Assembly (NCBI GenBank): GCA_030435675.1
Contig: CM059621.1
Coordinates: 4,278,001-4,342,000 of the forward strand
Direction: 5' to 3'
DNA length: 64,000 nt
Source: Steinernema hermaphroditum
Lineage: Eukaryota; Nematoda; Chromadorea; Rhabditida; Steinernematidae
Below, piece by piece: positions 41,514 to 52,960 of the stretch; the stretch's first letter is position 1, and each line of letters begins with the position of its first letter. The translations under genes and the position numbers were made by a program. A model generated the notes under the pieces. It did not search any database and was not told the DNA's origin. It worked only from the letters and a program-made list of their open reading frames with translations.

Positions 41514-44500
41514 ATGTGGATTCTTCCGCAGCTTCCTGTTCTCTTCCTTCTGAATCATCTTGGAAGCTGCCACTTCGCCTCAGCTAACGAAACATTGAAA
41601 GGAAAAGAACTGTTAAAGAAGGTAAGCAATTTCTATGTGTGCATTCATCAAGTGCCATATTATAGTCTGTCGCGAATTTTATCTCCAAAGAAAATAGAGT
41701 TCACTCTGATATTGATGAAGTAGCCCTGTTATTGGCTCAGCATAAGTGGACAGCCCGGCAGCGTCTTCACGAGCAACAAAAAGAGCTTTATGAGGAGAAA
41801 AAGGATGTTATTGACAAAGCAGTTGAGCAGGTTAAGGTAAGAGCGGTGATATGATTGCGGATGATTGCCAGAATTTAAGAACACAAAGGTGAGGCCTTTG
41901 CCAGCGAGCGCTCCGCGAAGTGCAGCGGAGATCAATGCAGCCCTTGGATTGGACGAAGTCCTCGTAGAAGGAGACATCATGCTGACGCCGTAAGTAAACA
42001 ATCAAATTGTCTAAACCGGAAAGGATCACCCGAATACCTCTCTGTCCCGGGGGTGTACTCTTTCATGACCCTTTATATACGGAGATCAGATGAAGAGGGG
42101 AGATGGAGAGAGAGAGACTGACGGTCGGTGGTCGGCTGCCCGCTGACTGCCTTCTTAACTAGTCGGCGGCGGGTGACCGGTAGCGTCATAAACTGAGTCC
42201 AGAATTACCAGCCCTGGTGGGGGGGGTCCTCACAAAGTCAAATATGAGAACAGATCCCTGTGAAGAAGACCGAACGCGATATGATCACACATGGGTACCA
42301 TGAAAAAACTGTGAAAACTGTGAAGTTTAGCAAAGATAATGTTAGGTCTAAAGCTCAATCCCAGCGTATAAACAAAGCGTCAAGCTGGCCATATTTTCTT
42401 ATTACACTGGGCGATTTAATGCGATATGATCACACACGGGAAACATGAAAATTTTAACTCTCAAACATTATCTTCGATCTATTGATCCTGGTAAAACGAC
42501 ACTTAACTCTGTCACGTGAATGCCAGTAACGGAGACTCTACAAAGGGCAAGCGTTATCACCACGACCGACAGATCATTTCCTGGAAGGAAAAGCAAACAG
42601 TACAAACTTCAAGTAGAGTCAATGGAAGCGCTTCCCTGCCTACACTTAAAATGAATATTATATGGTCAGGCCGATTAAAACTAGAGTCAATTACAGAAGC
42701 GAAGCAAGAAGATACCTGAAGATTGACGAGCTCTCTCCAGCTGGACATCGCTCTAAACGTCAAGCTTACCAAAGTGACGATTTCCCCCAAGATCTGTGGA
42801 GTGATGGCGTTCCCTATTTCTTCGATCCAGCACTGGGTACTCCTCTATTTCAAAACACTCAACATCAGGAAATATTCTAGATTCCAAAACGAAGGACGCA
42901 GTCGAAGTGGCCATAAAGTTCTGGCAAGAGCACACGTGTATCAAATTTACGCCAGTAGCTGATGCTGATTCGTCGCCTACTACTCCGGTAATGAAGTTCT
43001 ACCCCGGCGTCGGATGTTGGAGCTATGTTGGACGTCACCCACATATGAAGGAACAAGGCGTTTCCCTTGGGGCGAACTGCGATGCTGTAAGATGGGAGCC
43101 ATATTAGCCATATGATAGCGGTGAAATGTTTTTAGGTCAGTGTAACGGCACACGAAATCGGTCATGCACTCGGATTTACGCATGAACAAAGTCGGTGGGA
43201 TCGCGATAAGTACATTCGAGTTGATGAGACGAACATTCTGGTAAGGTTTGACATACCAACTGTGTACCTCAGTCTGCTATAGAATGGGTCCGAAGGTGCT
43301 TTTAAGAGGGAGGATGAGAAGCACAACGACAACTATGGCAAGCAATATGACTTCGGTGGAATCATGCACTACTTTGCGACGTAAGTCAAGCAAATAACAA
43401 GGGTTATCTGTTAGTTTCAGCGCCTTCGCTAAAGATTCCAGTAAACCCGTTATGTTCACACTTAATCCGGACTATCAGTACTCAATGGGAACAGCAGAGC
43501 TTCCCACTCTTGGCGACATTTACGAAATGAACACGCAGTACAAATGTTATGGTAACTGTGGCTTATTTTCGAGTTTTTGAACACCAGTTTTCTAGATAAA
43601 TGCAAGGGAAGCGGTACCGTCTGCAAATACGAAGGCCAACCTAATGTTAACAACTGCGCCGTTTGCGATTGCCCAAGTGGATTCAGCGGAAATGACTGTT
43701 CCGAACGGGCTCCTCCCTCAGCTGGCATGACGTGTGGTGAGGTGTTGGACGCAGATGGTACATGGAAAGTTCTCGAAAGCAAGGAAACCATCGGTGATGG
43801 TGGAATGACCACCGACGGCGCGGTTCTCTCCCACTGCACGTGGCACATCACCGCTCCGGAAGGAAAGAAGATCGAGTATCAGGTCAACTACGTAAATAAC
43901 GCATTTGGCGAAGACACTCTGTGCACTGAACGGTGCTACTTCGGTGGTGTCAACATCAAGGGTTTGGAGAAGACGTGGAAAGTGGAAGGAATGCGCATTT
44001 GCTGCAAGCCCCAATTCGATAAGATTATGACTTCCGCTCACAATATCATCGCTGTCACTGTATCTAATCTATTCCACTACACGGATTTTAAACTCCAGTA
44101 TAGGACAGGTGCGCTGATTTTCAATGTTGGCCGCAAGAACTATTATTATTATTATTAACTTCATGTAAATTTTTAGTAGATGACGATGTCACAACAACCA
44201 CTGAAGAACCTACGACTACTACTACAGAAGAGCCGACGACGACCACCGAAGAGCCGACTACGACCACTGAGGAGCCGACTACTACCACAGAGGAGCCGAC
44301 TACGACCACTGAAGAGCCGACTACTACCACAGAGGAGCCGACTACGACCACCGAAGAGCCGACTACGACCACTGAAGAGCCGACCACTACCACAGAGGAG
44401 TCACCGACGACCACTGAGGAGCCGACTACTACTACCGGGGAGCCGACTACTACCACCGAGGAGCCGACAACGACCACCGAAGAACCGACTTCTACTACAG

Positions 44501-46113
44501 GGGAACCAACGACGACCACTGAGGAGCCGACTACTACCACCGAGGAGCCGACAACGACTACCGAGGAACCGACTTCTACTACAGGGGAACCCACCACGAC
44601 CACTGAAGAGCCGACCACTACCACTGCCGGAGAACCTGCCACGACTACCACTGCAGAAAAACCTACAGTGACAACCACTACTGAAGCCCCGACCACAACT
44701 ACCGAAGCTCTAAGTACAACTAACACCACCGAAGCGATCTCTACAACAATTGAAGTCAAAACTACAACAACCTCGACTCAGGCCACCACCACGAAACCTG
44801 CCGTTTCTGCCACATGCCCTTACAAGTATCAATTTCTCAGCGCTGACGGAACCAAGTGCTATTACACATATGCTATCTCACTCCCGTATCAAAGAGGCAA
44901 CCGTCTCTGTGACAATGTTGGTGGCAAAATTTCGATGGTCCAGGCTCCTGAAGACGAGAAGAAGATCAAAGGTGAGTGTGACCGTTGGGTTCGGCGAGCG
45001 TTAGATGACAAAACATAGAGCTTGTTTTGAAAAGATATGGCGCTTTTTGTCAAATGTCTGTTTTGGCGGACACCAGTTGCGTGTTCAGTTAGACAAAAAT
45101 CGTAGCACTAACACTATAGATCCACGCTAAACTCTCACCACGGATTGTTTCATACCTTGAATCTGACAAGTTCTAATCCAGCGCAATGGCCAACCTTCTA
45201 GGTATCCCCAATGATTTGTTATTCTGCTCTGTTTTTTATTGAAACACTCCACCCCAAAAATTAGTAGTATCATATCATCTCAAATTCTCGCCATACATAT
45301 AACGATCTTTAATTGCCTTGTACGTAATGTACCTACCAGAAATCCTCAAAAATTTGTATTCTGTTGCGTTTTTCACCACAACTATTTATTCAAAAATCAA
45401 TAGTGTCATTGCACTGAACAATATCATCATATTTAGATATCATGATCAAGAAGTCCCACTGTTCTCCGCGAAAAACCTTCTCTGGTTACTGGCATGGAAT
45501 GAGAAATGGCGAATGTGGTATTTTGGATCTGGCAAGTAATATTGAGGTCTACGTGAACTGCCTTGCTTGGGGGGCTAGTGTACCCGAGGCAGCAGTGGTC
45601 TGTGAATGCCCCTCAGTCAGTGCTCCTCCAGTTGTTTCTACAACAACGGCGGCGCCGACTACAACCGCCGCAACACCCACAACCGCTGGCCCTATTGGAG
45701 ATGTTTACAATTATGGAAATTACATGCTGGTCAAAAAAGAACTGTCCTTTAACGATGCCAAAGCATTCTGTGAATCGAAAGGCGCCAAACTGCTGACGCT
45801 GCACAAGAAAGGAACAGAGAAGCTCATCCAGCGCATATTTGACAAGGTCGACCCTGAGAAGGCGAACATCTTCTGGATTGGTCTTCACAAGCCGCAGGGA
45901 ATGAGCTCTAAGTATGCATGGCTTGATGGATCGACCATTGACTACAGTAACTGGGCAAAGGGCATGCCGAGACCAAACCCGAGCGAGGAGTGTGGAGCGG
46001 TAAGATAGTGCTTGTGGAAGGTCGGAAGAAATATATCTATTTAGCACTGGGATCCCACCTGGGTTGGATTGAACTGCAAATGGAAGCACCCGTTCGTATG
46101 CCAGAGAAAGTAA
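41514..46113 (+). CDS. Secreted astacin metalloprotease with EGF, CUB, Thr-rich linker and two C-type lectin-like domains
   Basis: Exons 41514-41621, 41666-41836, 41880-41989, 42697-42836, 42881-43086, 43136-43240, 43283-43380, 43421-43551, 43596-44108, 44177-44971, 45437-45999 and 46045-46113 join in frame to 1002 residues. Order: signal peptide (1-about 22); prodomain with VEGD aspartate switch (Asp125) and furin-type RSKR (148-151); astacin catalytic domain with [12 protein letters not shown] (251-262) and a Met-turn GGIMHY (306-310); EGF-like (about 356-400, [14 protein letters not shown] pattern); CUB (about 405-525); linker of some 20 TTTTEEP units; a first, shortened lectin-like domain (about 730-840); Thr/Pro spacer; and a second C-type lectin domain with FWIGLHKP and YSNWAKGMP that ends PFVCQ. 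Zinc ligands and catalytic Glu are intact, so an active secreted protease is expected; targets are unknown. The acceptor before exon 3 is AAG. The ATG at 41514 was chosen because it opens the signal peptide; a paralogue lies downstream. Confidence 0.9.
44190..44690 (+). repeat. 21-bp coding minisatellite (TTTTEEP repeats)
   Basis: About twenty copies of a 21-bp unit of the form ACGACCACCGAAGAGCCGACT, inside the first astacin-lectin gene. Unit variants give EEP, GEP, AEP and EEP/ESP endings. One unit has a shift that yields EES-P. The product is a Thr-rich, acidic, probably O-glycosylated stalk. The strong bias also leaves a long Val/Gly/Ser frame on the opposite strand that is an artefact. 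Confidence 0.9.
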
Positions 46114-46652
46114 TATAGCTTCTTCAACAGTCAAGGTGGATTACCATTGGGATACCAGATACTCACACTGATTGTTTATGCGCGAAATGAAAAATGCATT
46201 TATTCGGTTAAAAACGTTAATACCGGATCTTCCAGGATCAGTGCTAAACATAGCAAACCACTCAAACAACAAAAATAAATGCGAAGACTAGAGTCAGCGC
46301 ACCGTAATTGAAGCAGAGCAAGTGTAGCACAATAATAAATGTTCTTATCGTGTGGATGTGATAATGCGTGTGGAACTAGATGCTGATGCTGAGAACTGTG
46401 AAAAAATGTAGTTGTTTCTTCGACAAAATAAGTTTGACTGGAATGGACTTTGCATCATGTGTCACCATGACAATGCTCTCTTAGACAATTGTACTTCGTT
46501 GGGGGTTGTGGATCGTGATTCGATCCCTTTGGTGAAGGTTGCCGAACCCAGGAGAAAGAGGAAGGTCAACAGAATCTGGGTCGTCGAGAATTAACTGAAT
46601 GTCCCGTCTTTTAATCGTGTTATATTCAGTTTCATTTCTGCTTTGAGAAATA
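46114..46652. other. 3' flank of the first astacin-lectin gene
   Basis: AATAAA motifs near 46275 and 46330 are candidate poly(A) signals. No gene supported. Confidence 0.35.
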
Positions 46653-48320
46653 CAGTGGCGAGCATAGAAATAGCCGCACCCCCCACATAAAGTTTCAACT
46701 GCCGATTTACCCTAAATTTTCAAATATAGGCTCTAAATCAAGGGTACTGCCAGATGTAGAATTTATCAAACAATAAGGTGGTGTTGTTTATTTTCCGTCC
46801 AGGACCCAGTGTGACGCCAGGAAATGTAATACATTCGGCCGACTCAGATTTGGCGCGGTCACTGAAATAGCCGCACCCGGAGTTCCACTACTTTCTACGT
46901 GTTTTTTGGCGAATTTTTTGCGTTCTATTGTTTTATTCGTTATATCACGTTACTCCTGCTGTCATTCGGGCACTTAATTCATCTAGAGCATAGGAAGAAG
47001 TTAACATGCCACGCCCCAAAAGAGTACCTATGACGATATCCTGAAGAATGAGGATAATTTCCGGGGAATAATCGCCGAGAAACTGAGAATCTCGAAATGG
47101 GTTATGCGAAACACTGTCAAGACGTTGCAGAAGCACGGGGAAAACCTGGAAAATGCCGTAGGGAACCGCAAGGCACGAAAAAGGGCCATTTGTTTCGATA
47201 GGAAGATCGTCCGGATCTCGAAAGCAGACCGAAAAAAGTCGTTTTTCTGCTGACGTATCCAATTTCGGTCGGGTTTTTTGGGCTTGGTGTGAGAGTGCAG
47301 GCTGTTCTACAACATTTAAATGAAATAGGAGTGACGGGACGCGTTCCTAGCAAAAAATCACACGTGTCCAGAACAAATCGACAAGCCCACATGGCTTTCG
47401 CCAAGCAGTACGTCGACTAGCGACACGCAGACAAGGTCAAATTACTGTTTTCACGGCCAAATTCAACTTTCATGGTCTAGTGTGGGTCGTAAGAACGTAC
47501 GTTCGACGATGCCTAGGAGATAAATTCGATCCATAACATACGGAGGCCACAATCAACAGTGGCAGTGGTTCTGTAAGAGTGGGAGTTGGCATCCGGCGGA
47601 CCGGGATCCATCCGATTTTTCACATTAAAGGCGTTCTTGATGGTGAGAAGTTCGTGGATGACGTGGAAAGCGTATTTTAACCACGCACATCCCAAAAAAC
47701 CCGACCGAAATTGGATACGTCAGCAGAAAAACGACTTTTTTCGGTCTGCTTTCGATATCCGGACGATCTTCCTATCGAAACAAATGGTCCTTTTTCGTGC
47801 CTTGCGGTTCTCTACGACATTTCCCAGGTTTTCCCCGTGGTTGTACAACGTCTTGACAGTGTTTCGCATAACCCATTTCGAGATTCTCAGTTTCTCGGCG
47901 ATTATTCCCCGGAAATTATCCTCATTCTTCAGGATATCGTCATAGGTACTCTTTTGGGGCGTGGCATGTTAACTTCTTCCTATGCTCTAGATGAATTAAG
48001 TGCACGAATGACAGCAGGAGTAACGTGATATAACGAATAAAACAACAGAACGCAAAAAATTCGCCAAAAAACACGTAGAAAGTAGTGGAACTCCGGGTGC
48101 GGCTATTTCTGTGACCGCGCCAAATCTGAGTCGGCCGAATGTATTACATTTCCTGGCGTCACACTGGGTCCTGGACGGAAAATAAACAACACCACCTTAT
48201 TGTTTGATAAATTCTACATCTGGCAGTACCCTTGATTTAGAGCCTATATTTGAAAATTTAGGGTAAATCGGCAGTTGAAACTTTATGTTGGGGGTGCGGC
48301 TATTTCTATGCTCGCCACTG
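46653..48320. mobile_element. Fold-back Tc1-family element carrying part of a transposase twice
   Basis: Ends CAGTGGCGAGCATAG / CTATGCTCGCCACTG with TA on both sides (46651-46652 and 48321-48322). The terminal inverted repeats are about 630 bases long (46653-47282 and 47691-48320) and nearly identical. The plus-strand left arm and centre encode a broken Tc1-type transposase: an N-terminal helix-turn-helix part (IAEKLRISKWVMRNTVK, then RKIVRISKADR) and then GVTGRVPSKKSHVSRTNRQ with several stops before and after the LLFS-type DDE entry. The right arm repeats the N-terminal half inverted. It is non-autonomous. Confidence 0.88.
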
Positions 48321-49264
48321 TACCCGCATAACTTCCTGTTCGAGCAGTTGTCCTTTTATCATGTTAGCAGTTTGGCCCAAAGAAGAATCATAATAGAGAT
48401 CTTTAGTCTTTCGTGCATACATTGACTACGAACTTATTCGATTCCCACATTGAGGTAGCCTCTATTTCACTTTTCAATGTGGCGGGATTTGTCGCATGTT
48501 GGATCAACTTCTTGATGACATGACCCATCATTGTAGTGAACTTGTTATGACATAGAAAAATCAGGAAATTGAGGTCGTTTCGCCTAGTTGATATGTGACG
48601 CACGTGATGTCCTTCTTATCAGTTCTTACGCAGTGTAAACTTTGAGTAGAACGTAACAATTTTAAACGTACCTGCTTACGAAAATGCAGTGTGGTCCATT
48701 TTGATGACCAAATCACAAAGCAATGTTGGAAGAAAATGACCATCTTTAAACAAGCTTGTCAATCACATATGCTTCTCGATGACATAAATTCAACATAATG
48801 AATTTCGCGGTTTCCAATGCACGGGAGGAGAGAGCCTATTACGCCTGGGTGCAAATTCATCTTGACAGTAGACGTGGTTTCAACGTGGACCACCTCCTTT
48901 GAATAGAGCTCGGAGTGTTTTAAACCTTGTTACATGATCGGATTTAGATAAGTCGCCATGAATGACGCTTAGTTTATTATTTAGGAAGCTTACCTGGATG
49001 AAATTGTTTATATGTACATGAATCGTAAACTTCCTTTTGGTTTTTACCATTCTGAAGGAGCATATTAAGTTATTGGTGCAGGGCTAGGTCATTTCAACTA
49101 GTTCCTTGTGCTAGTGATAAGACAGATTGAAGATCACAATTGTACTCCGATCGACAATAACTTCTAAAGGAAAAAAGGTCCGAGCACTTGATAAAAAGGA
49201 CGGATTCGACGACGTCATCCGAATATATATAAGTGGGGAACCATTGGACAGGTCACGTCCAACA
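48321..49264. other. Intergenic between the two astacin-lectin genes
   Basis: AT-rich, no gene or RNA recognised. The promoter of the second astacin-lectin gene is expected at its right end; TATATATAAGT at 49222-49232 could be a TATA-like element. Confidence 0.35.
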
Positions 49265-52200
49265 ATGAACACTTCTCCCACGCTACTAGTGCTGATAGCG
49301 TCAGTGATAATTGCCTGTCGGTCTCACGAGAATCCTTTACGGGGAAGAGAGCTCTTGAAGAAGGCTAGTTATCTTTTCTTTCATTAGGTACTATTGCAAT
49401 ACCTTTAGGCTTTTCCTGATTTTGCGGAGATCGACGAAGTAGCCGATTTAATTGCGCAGAATAAATGGAGACAGGTCCAGAGTCTCGTCCAGGAAAACCA
49501 CCCTCTTCGTAGCGACGAAATGAAAGATTCAATCGAACACGCCAAGGTAACTTACCCTGTTTATGGAAAGTACTACTGAAACTGTTCTAGAAGCTGGCGT
49601 CACAAATGAGGCCGTTACCAGCCAGTGCTCCAAGAAGCATCGCAGAAATAAATTCCGATCTCGGCTTGGATGATGTTCTTGTCGAAGGCGACATCTTGAT
49701 GACTCTGTACGTTCTGAAACATCACCAACGTTCTTATAATTTCATGTCTATCTTAGCGGTGAAGCAAAGAAGTATTTCGAAGTGCGAGAACAGCGTTCCA
49801 AACGGCAGGCCTATCAAGGTCCTGACTTCCCTCGCTCTCTGTGGACGGGCGGAGTTTACTACAACTATGACTCAACCATAAGTAGGTCCTTTTCCTTCGC
49901 AATTTCAAAACAACACGCATTTTCAGGCAAATCGGCGCGGACTGCCATTGAGCAGGGCATAGCGTTTTGGGAGGCGAACACATGTGTCCAATTCCATAAG
50001 GTCACCAATCCGGCCACTTCACCGAAGTTGCCCGTCCTCATCTTTACAAAAGGTCCAGGCTGCATCAGCCGGAAAGGACGTGATACTGCTGCAAAGCGGC
50101 AGTACGTATCAATCGGAGCCCGATGCGAGACAGTTAGTCCAGAACTACGTTCTTATTCTAGAATAAGGAACGTTTAGATCCGCCATAGTAGTCATGAAAT
50201 CGCCCATGCGCTCGGATTCATGCACGAGCAATGTCGCTGGGACCGCGATAAATACATAAGCGTCGACTTGAACAATGTCGAGGTACAGATATATGTTTGG
50301 TCCCTAAAAAATACAGTGCTTTCAGCTGAACAAAACCCATAACTACAATAAATACAAGAGGAGTGAAAACAACAACTTTGGTAAGCAGTATGACTTCGGT
50401 GGTGTTATGCACTATGGTGAAAGGTTAGTATTTTTTGAAAGAAGCGAACTAAGCCAGAACCGGAGGCGAGCCACCTGAGGAGCCCTGTCAAGCTCTGATT
50501 GCCGGCTGGGTTGCTGTTGTTGCGGACGATGCTAAGAGAGCATAGACACCAGACAAGGTCGTCCTTTCCACATGCCTCTTGTGCCTCGTCGTCTCCGTTC
50601 TCATCATAATAGTCTTCATGCATAGTCGCAGCTATTACCCAATTTCCATTACTGGACATAATGATAGCCATACTCGGTTATTCGGGACAAGGAAGACTTT
50701 CGCAATGTGCGGTTTTCACCAGTCTAAATGACGCGCAAATGAGCGGTAGATTGCACACGAAAGAAAAGAAAGTCATCGAAAATTTCAAATTACCGAACCC
50801 GACACCGCCAGCTCAGACACAAACAGTTGAGATGGTTGCGCTCTAGTTTCACTATGTCTCTGGCGATGCTAGGCTTTGCATTTTTTCAGTTTTTTAGTGA
50901 TTGTTTTGCCTATTTTCTAACCAGCAGAGATGTCGGTTCGAGTTTCCTGAAGCTTTACCGTTTTTTTTTGGCCACTTCAGCCATGTGCATGAGCACCAAT
51001 CTTGCCGCCAGCAGGGCTATGAGTTACTTGGCTTTTAGTACCTGGAGGGCGCAAATTCGCGCGCAGCCGCGTTTCTTTTCATTATTTCTATTCCTTTATG
51101 CGATCGCAGTATGGTTCGAATTGGATCGAATTGCTTCCGAGGACCAAGCCGGCTCCGGTTCCGACTGCAATACTTACTGAAGTATGTGACAATTTTAGTG
51201 CCTTTGCCAAGAACCAGAGCATTCCTGTAATGATTGTTCGTAATCCCGCCTACCAAATGTCGATGGGCGCAGCACTGATTCCAGCTTATGGCGACATTTA
51301 CGAGATGAACATGCTGTACTCCTGCTACGGTAACTACTGACTTTACAAACATGGTCATGATCTTGTTAGATAAATGCAAAAATTCGGGCACCCTCTGCCA
51401 GAATGACGGACGTCCACATCCGAACAACTGTACCGTTTGCCAGTGCCCGAGTGGATTCGGAGGACGCGACTGTTCTGAACGCGAAGCCCCTTCCCATGGA
51501 CTCACTTGCGGAGAAACATTACTAGCTTCTTATAAGTGGCAAACGCTTGATGTTAGCAAAACAGTGGGAAACGGTCAATATCACGAGGTTAACAGCACGG
51601 ATCCTTTTCATTGCACATGGCACGTCGAGGCGCCTGCTGGAAAACAGATAGAATATGTCGTGGAGTATGTGGGCTTCAACAATGACCACACACAGCATTG
51701 CTACCCTCAATGCCATTTCGGCGGTGTCAGTGTTAAGGGATTTGAAAAGACATGGATTCCACAAGGAATGAGTTTTTGTTGCGCCGCTCAGTTTAACAAA
51801 ACCATGAGCACTGCATCAAATCTTCTTGTTGTTCAGCCTTGGAACATTTACTATTACACAGACTTCAAAGTTCGATACAAAATCGGTATGTTCCCACGTA
51901 GACTTTGTACTCTTGCTTGTTTGCAGAAGGTGTAGAGCCGACAACTACCATCCCTCCCACATCTCCTGTTGATGCCTATCCTATTGGAAACTACACCTTT
52001 GTCACCACCGCTACGTCTTTCAATGATGCGAAAACCTATTGTCAATCTCAAAACTCTCAACTGCTTACGATTCACACGAAGGGCGGTGAACGTATGTTCC
52101 AAAGCATCTTTGAGCGGCTCATCCCGGATGGAGACTCCATCTTCTGGCTCGGTCTCCACAAGGACCGAGGCATGTTTTCGCAGTTCACTTGGATTGATGG

Positions 52201-52392
52201 CTCCATTGTCAATTACACGAATTGGGCCAACGGAATGCCGAAACCCACACAGAAAGAAAAATGCGCTGCGGTAAGATGTCTCGTTAGACAATTACTCAAT
52301 GTACGGTGTTTTAGTTCCGGGACCCGAAGTGGGTCACCCGCCCTTGCTCCTCTAAGCAGCCTTTCATATGCGAACCTAAAATTATTGGCTAA
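49265..52392 (+). CDS. Secreted astacin metalloprotease with EGF, CUB and one C-type lectin domain
   Basis: Exons 49265-49363, 49409-49546, 49591-49706, 49757-49881, 49927-50132, 50178-50282, 50326-50423, 51199-51329, 51370-51885, 51927-52270 and 52315-52392 join in frame to 651 residues. It shares exon phases with the gene at 41514: signal peptide, prodomain with VEGD, RSKR cleavage site, astacin with HEIAHALGFMHE (234-245) and Met-turn GGVMHY (288-293), EGF-like (CQCPSGFGGRDC), CUB, a short TTTIPPTSP linker and one C-type lectin domain (FWLGLHKD, YTNWANGMP, ending PFICE). It lacks the minisatellite and the extra lectin-like domain. Intron 1 begins GC where the paralogue has GT. Intron 7 (775 bp) is swollen by an inverted SINE-like copy. 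Function: secreted zinc protease, substrate unknown; lectin and CUB parts probably target it to glycoproteins (inference). Confidence 0.9.
50745..51075 (-). mobile_element. SINE-like repeat copy, inverted, inside an intron
   Basis: Read on the minus strand it matches 35190-35770: the GCGCGCGAATTTGCGCCCTCC end, CCAAGTAACTCATAGCCCTGC, CCTAGCATCGCCAGAGACATAG, and AACTGTTTGTGTCTGAGCTGG..GTGTCGGGTTCGG, where it stops in the tRNA-like head. It lies in intron 7 of the second astacin-lectin gene, antisense to it. Confidence 0.7.
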
Positions 52393-52960
52393 ACCAAACA
52401 CTTTTATGATAGTGAATATTGCCATTTTGGAAATAAATTTAGAGACATACTGACCATTTAACCTATCTGTACTGTTCAATTATCACAATAAACCCGTCTG
52501 CGTGCGAATTCGCGCCCTCCAGGTACTAAAAGCCAATTAAGTGCTCATGCAAATGGCTGAAGTTGGGGCCAAAAAACTGTAGCCTTGCGGGCGGCAAGAT
52601 TGGTACTCACGCAAAGGGCTGAATTTGGTGCCAAAAAACTGTAGCCCGGCGGCAAGACACTATAGCCCTGCGGGCGGCAAGATTGGTGCTCATGCAAATG
52701 ACTGAAGTTGTCCAAAAAACTGCAAAGCTAAAAAATACGCTAAAAACGGCACAAAAACTGTAAAGAAATGCAAAGCCTTCGTCCCCAGAGATATGATGGA
52801 AGTATAGCGCTACCATCTGAACTGCATAGCCCTGCGGGCTTCGGTTCCGGGGTTCGGTTCCCCTCGGGGTCCTTATTTTGTGTGGGTGTTTTCCCCGTGC
52901 TCACGGAAAAACACACATACACACAAACAGACCAACGGACCCGTCGGTTCTCCATTTATA

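Noticed and set aside
44180..44671. Plus-strand Arg/Leu/Pro-rich 163-codon frame
   Set aside because: Second-frame reading of the same 21-bp repeat; the repeat length is a multiple of three, so all frames stay open.
44121..44759. 212-codon minus-strand frame rich in Val, Gly and Ser
   Set aside because: It is the antisense shadow of the TTTTEEP minisatellite; the plus-strand frame is fixed by flanking lectin and CUB exons.
46945..48028. Two identical 105-residue frames in opposite orientation
   Set aside because: They are the reverse strand of the duplicated Tc1 transposase half in the long inverted repeats, not genes.
50405..50671. 88-codon minus-strand frame inside an astacin intron
   Set aside because: Acidic run looks protein-like, but there is no recognisable family or splice partner; it may be a decayed insertion.
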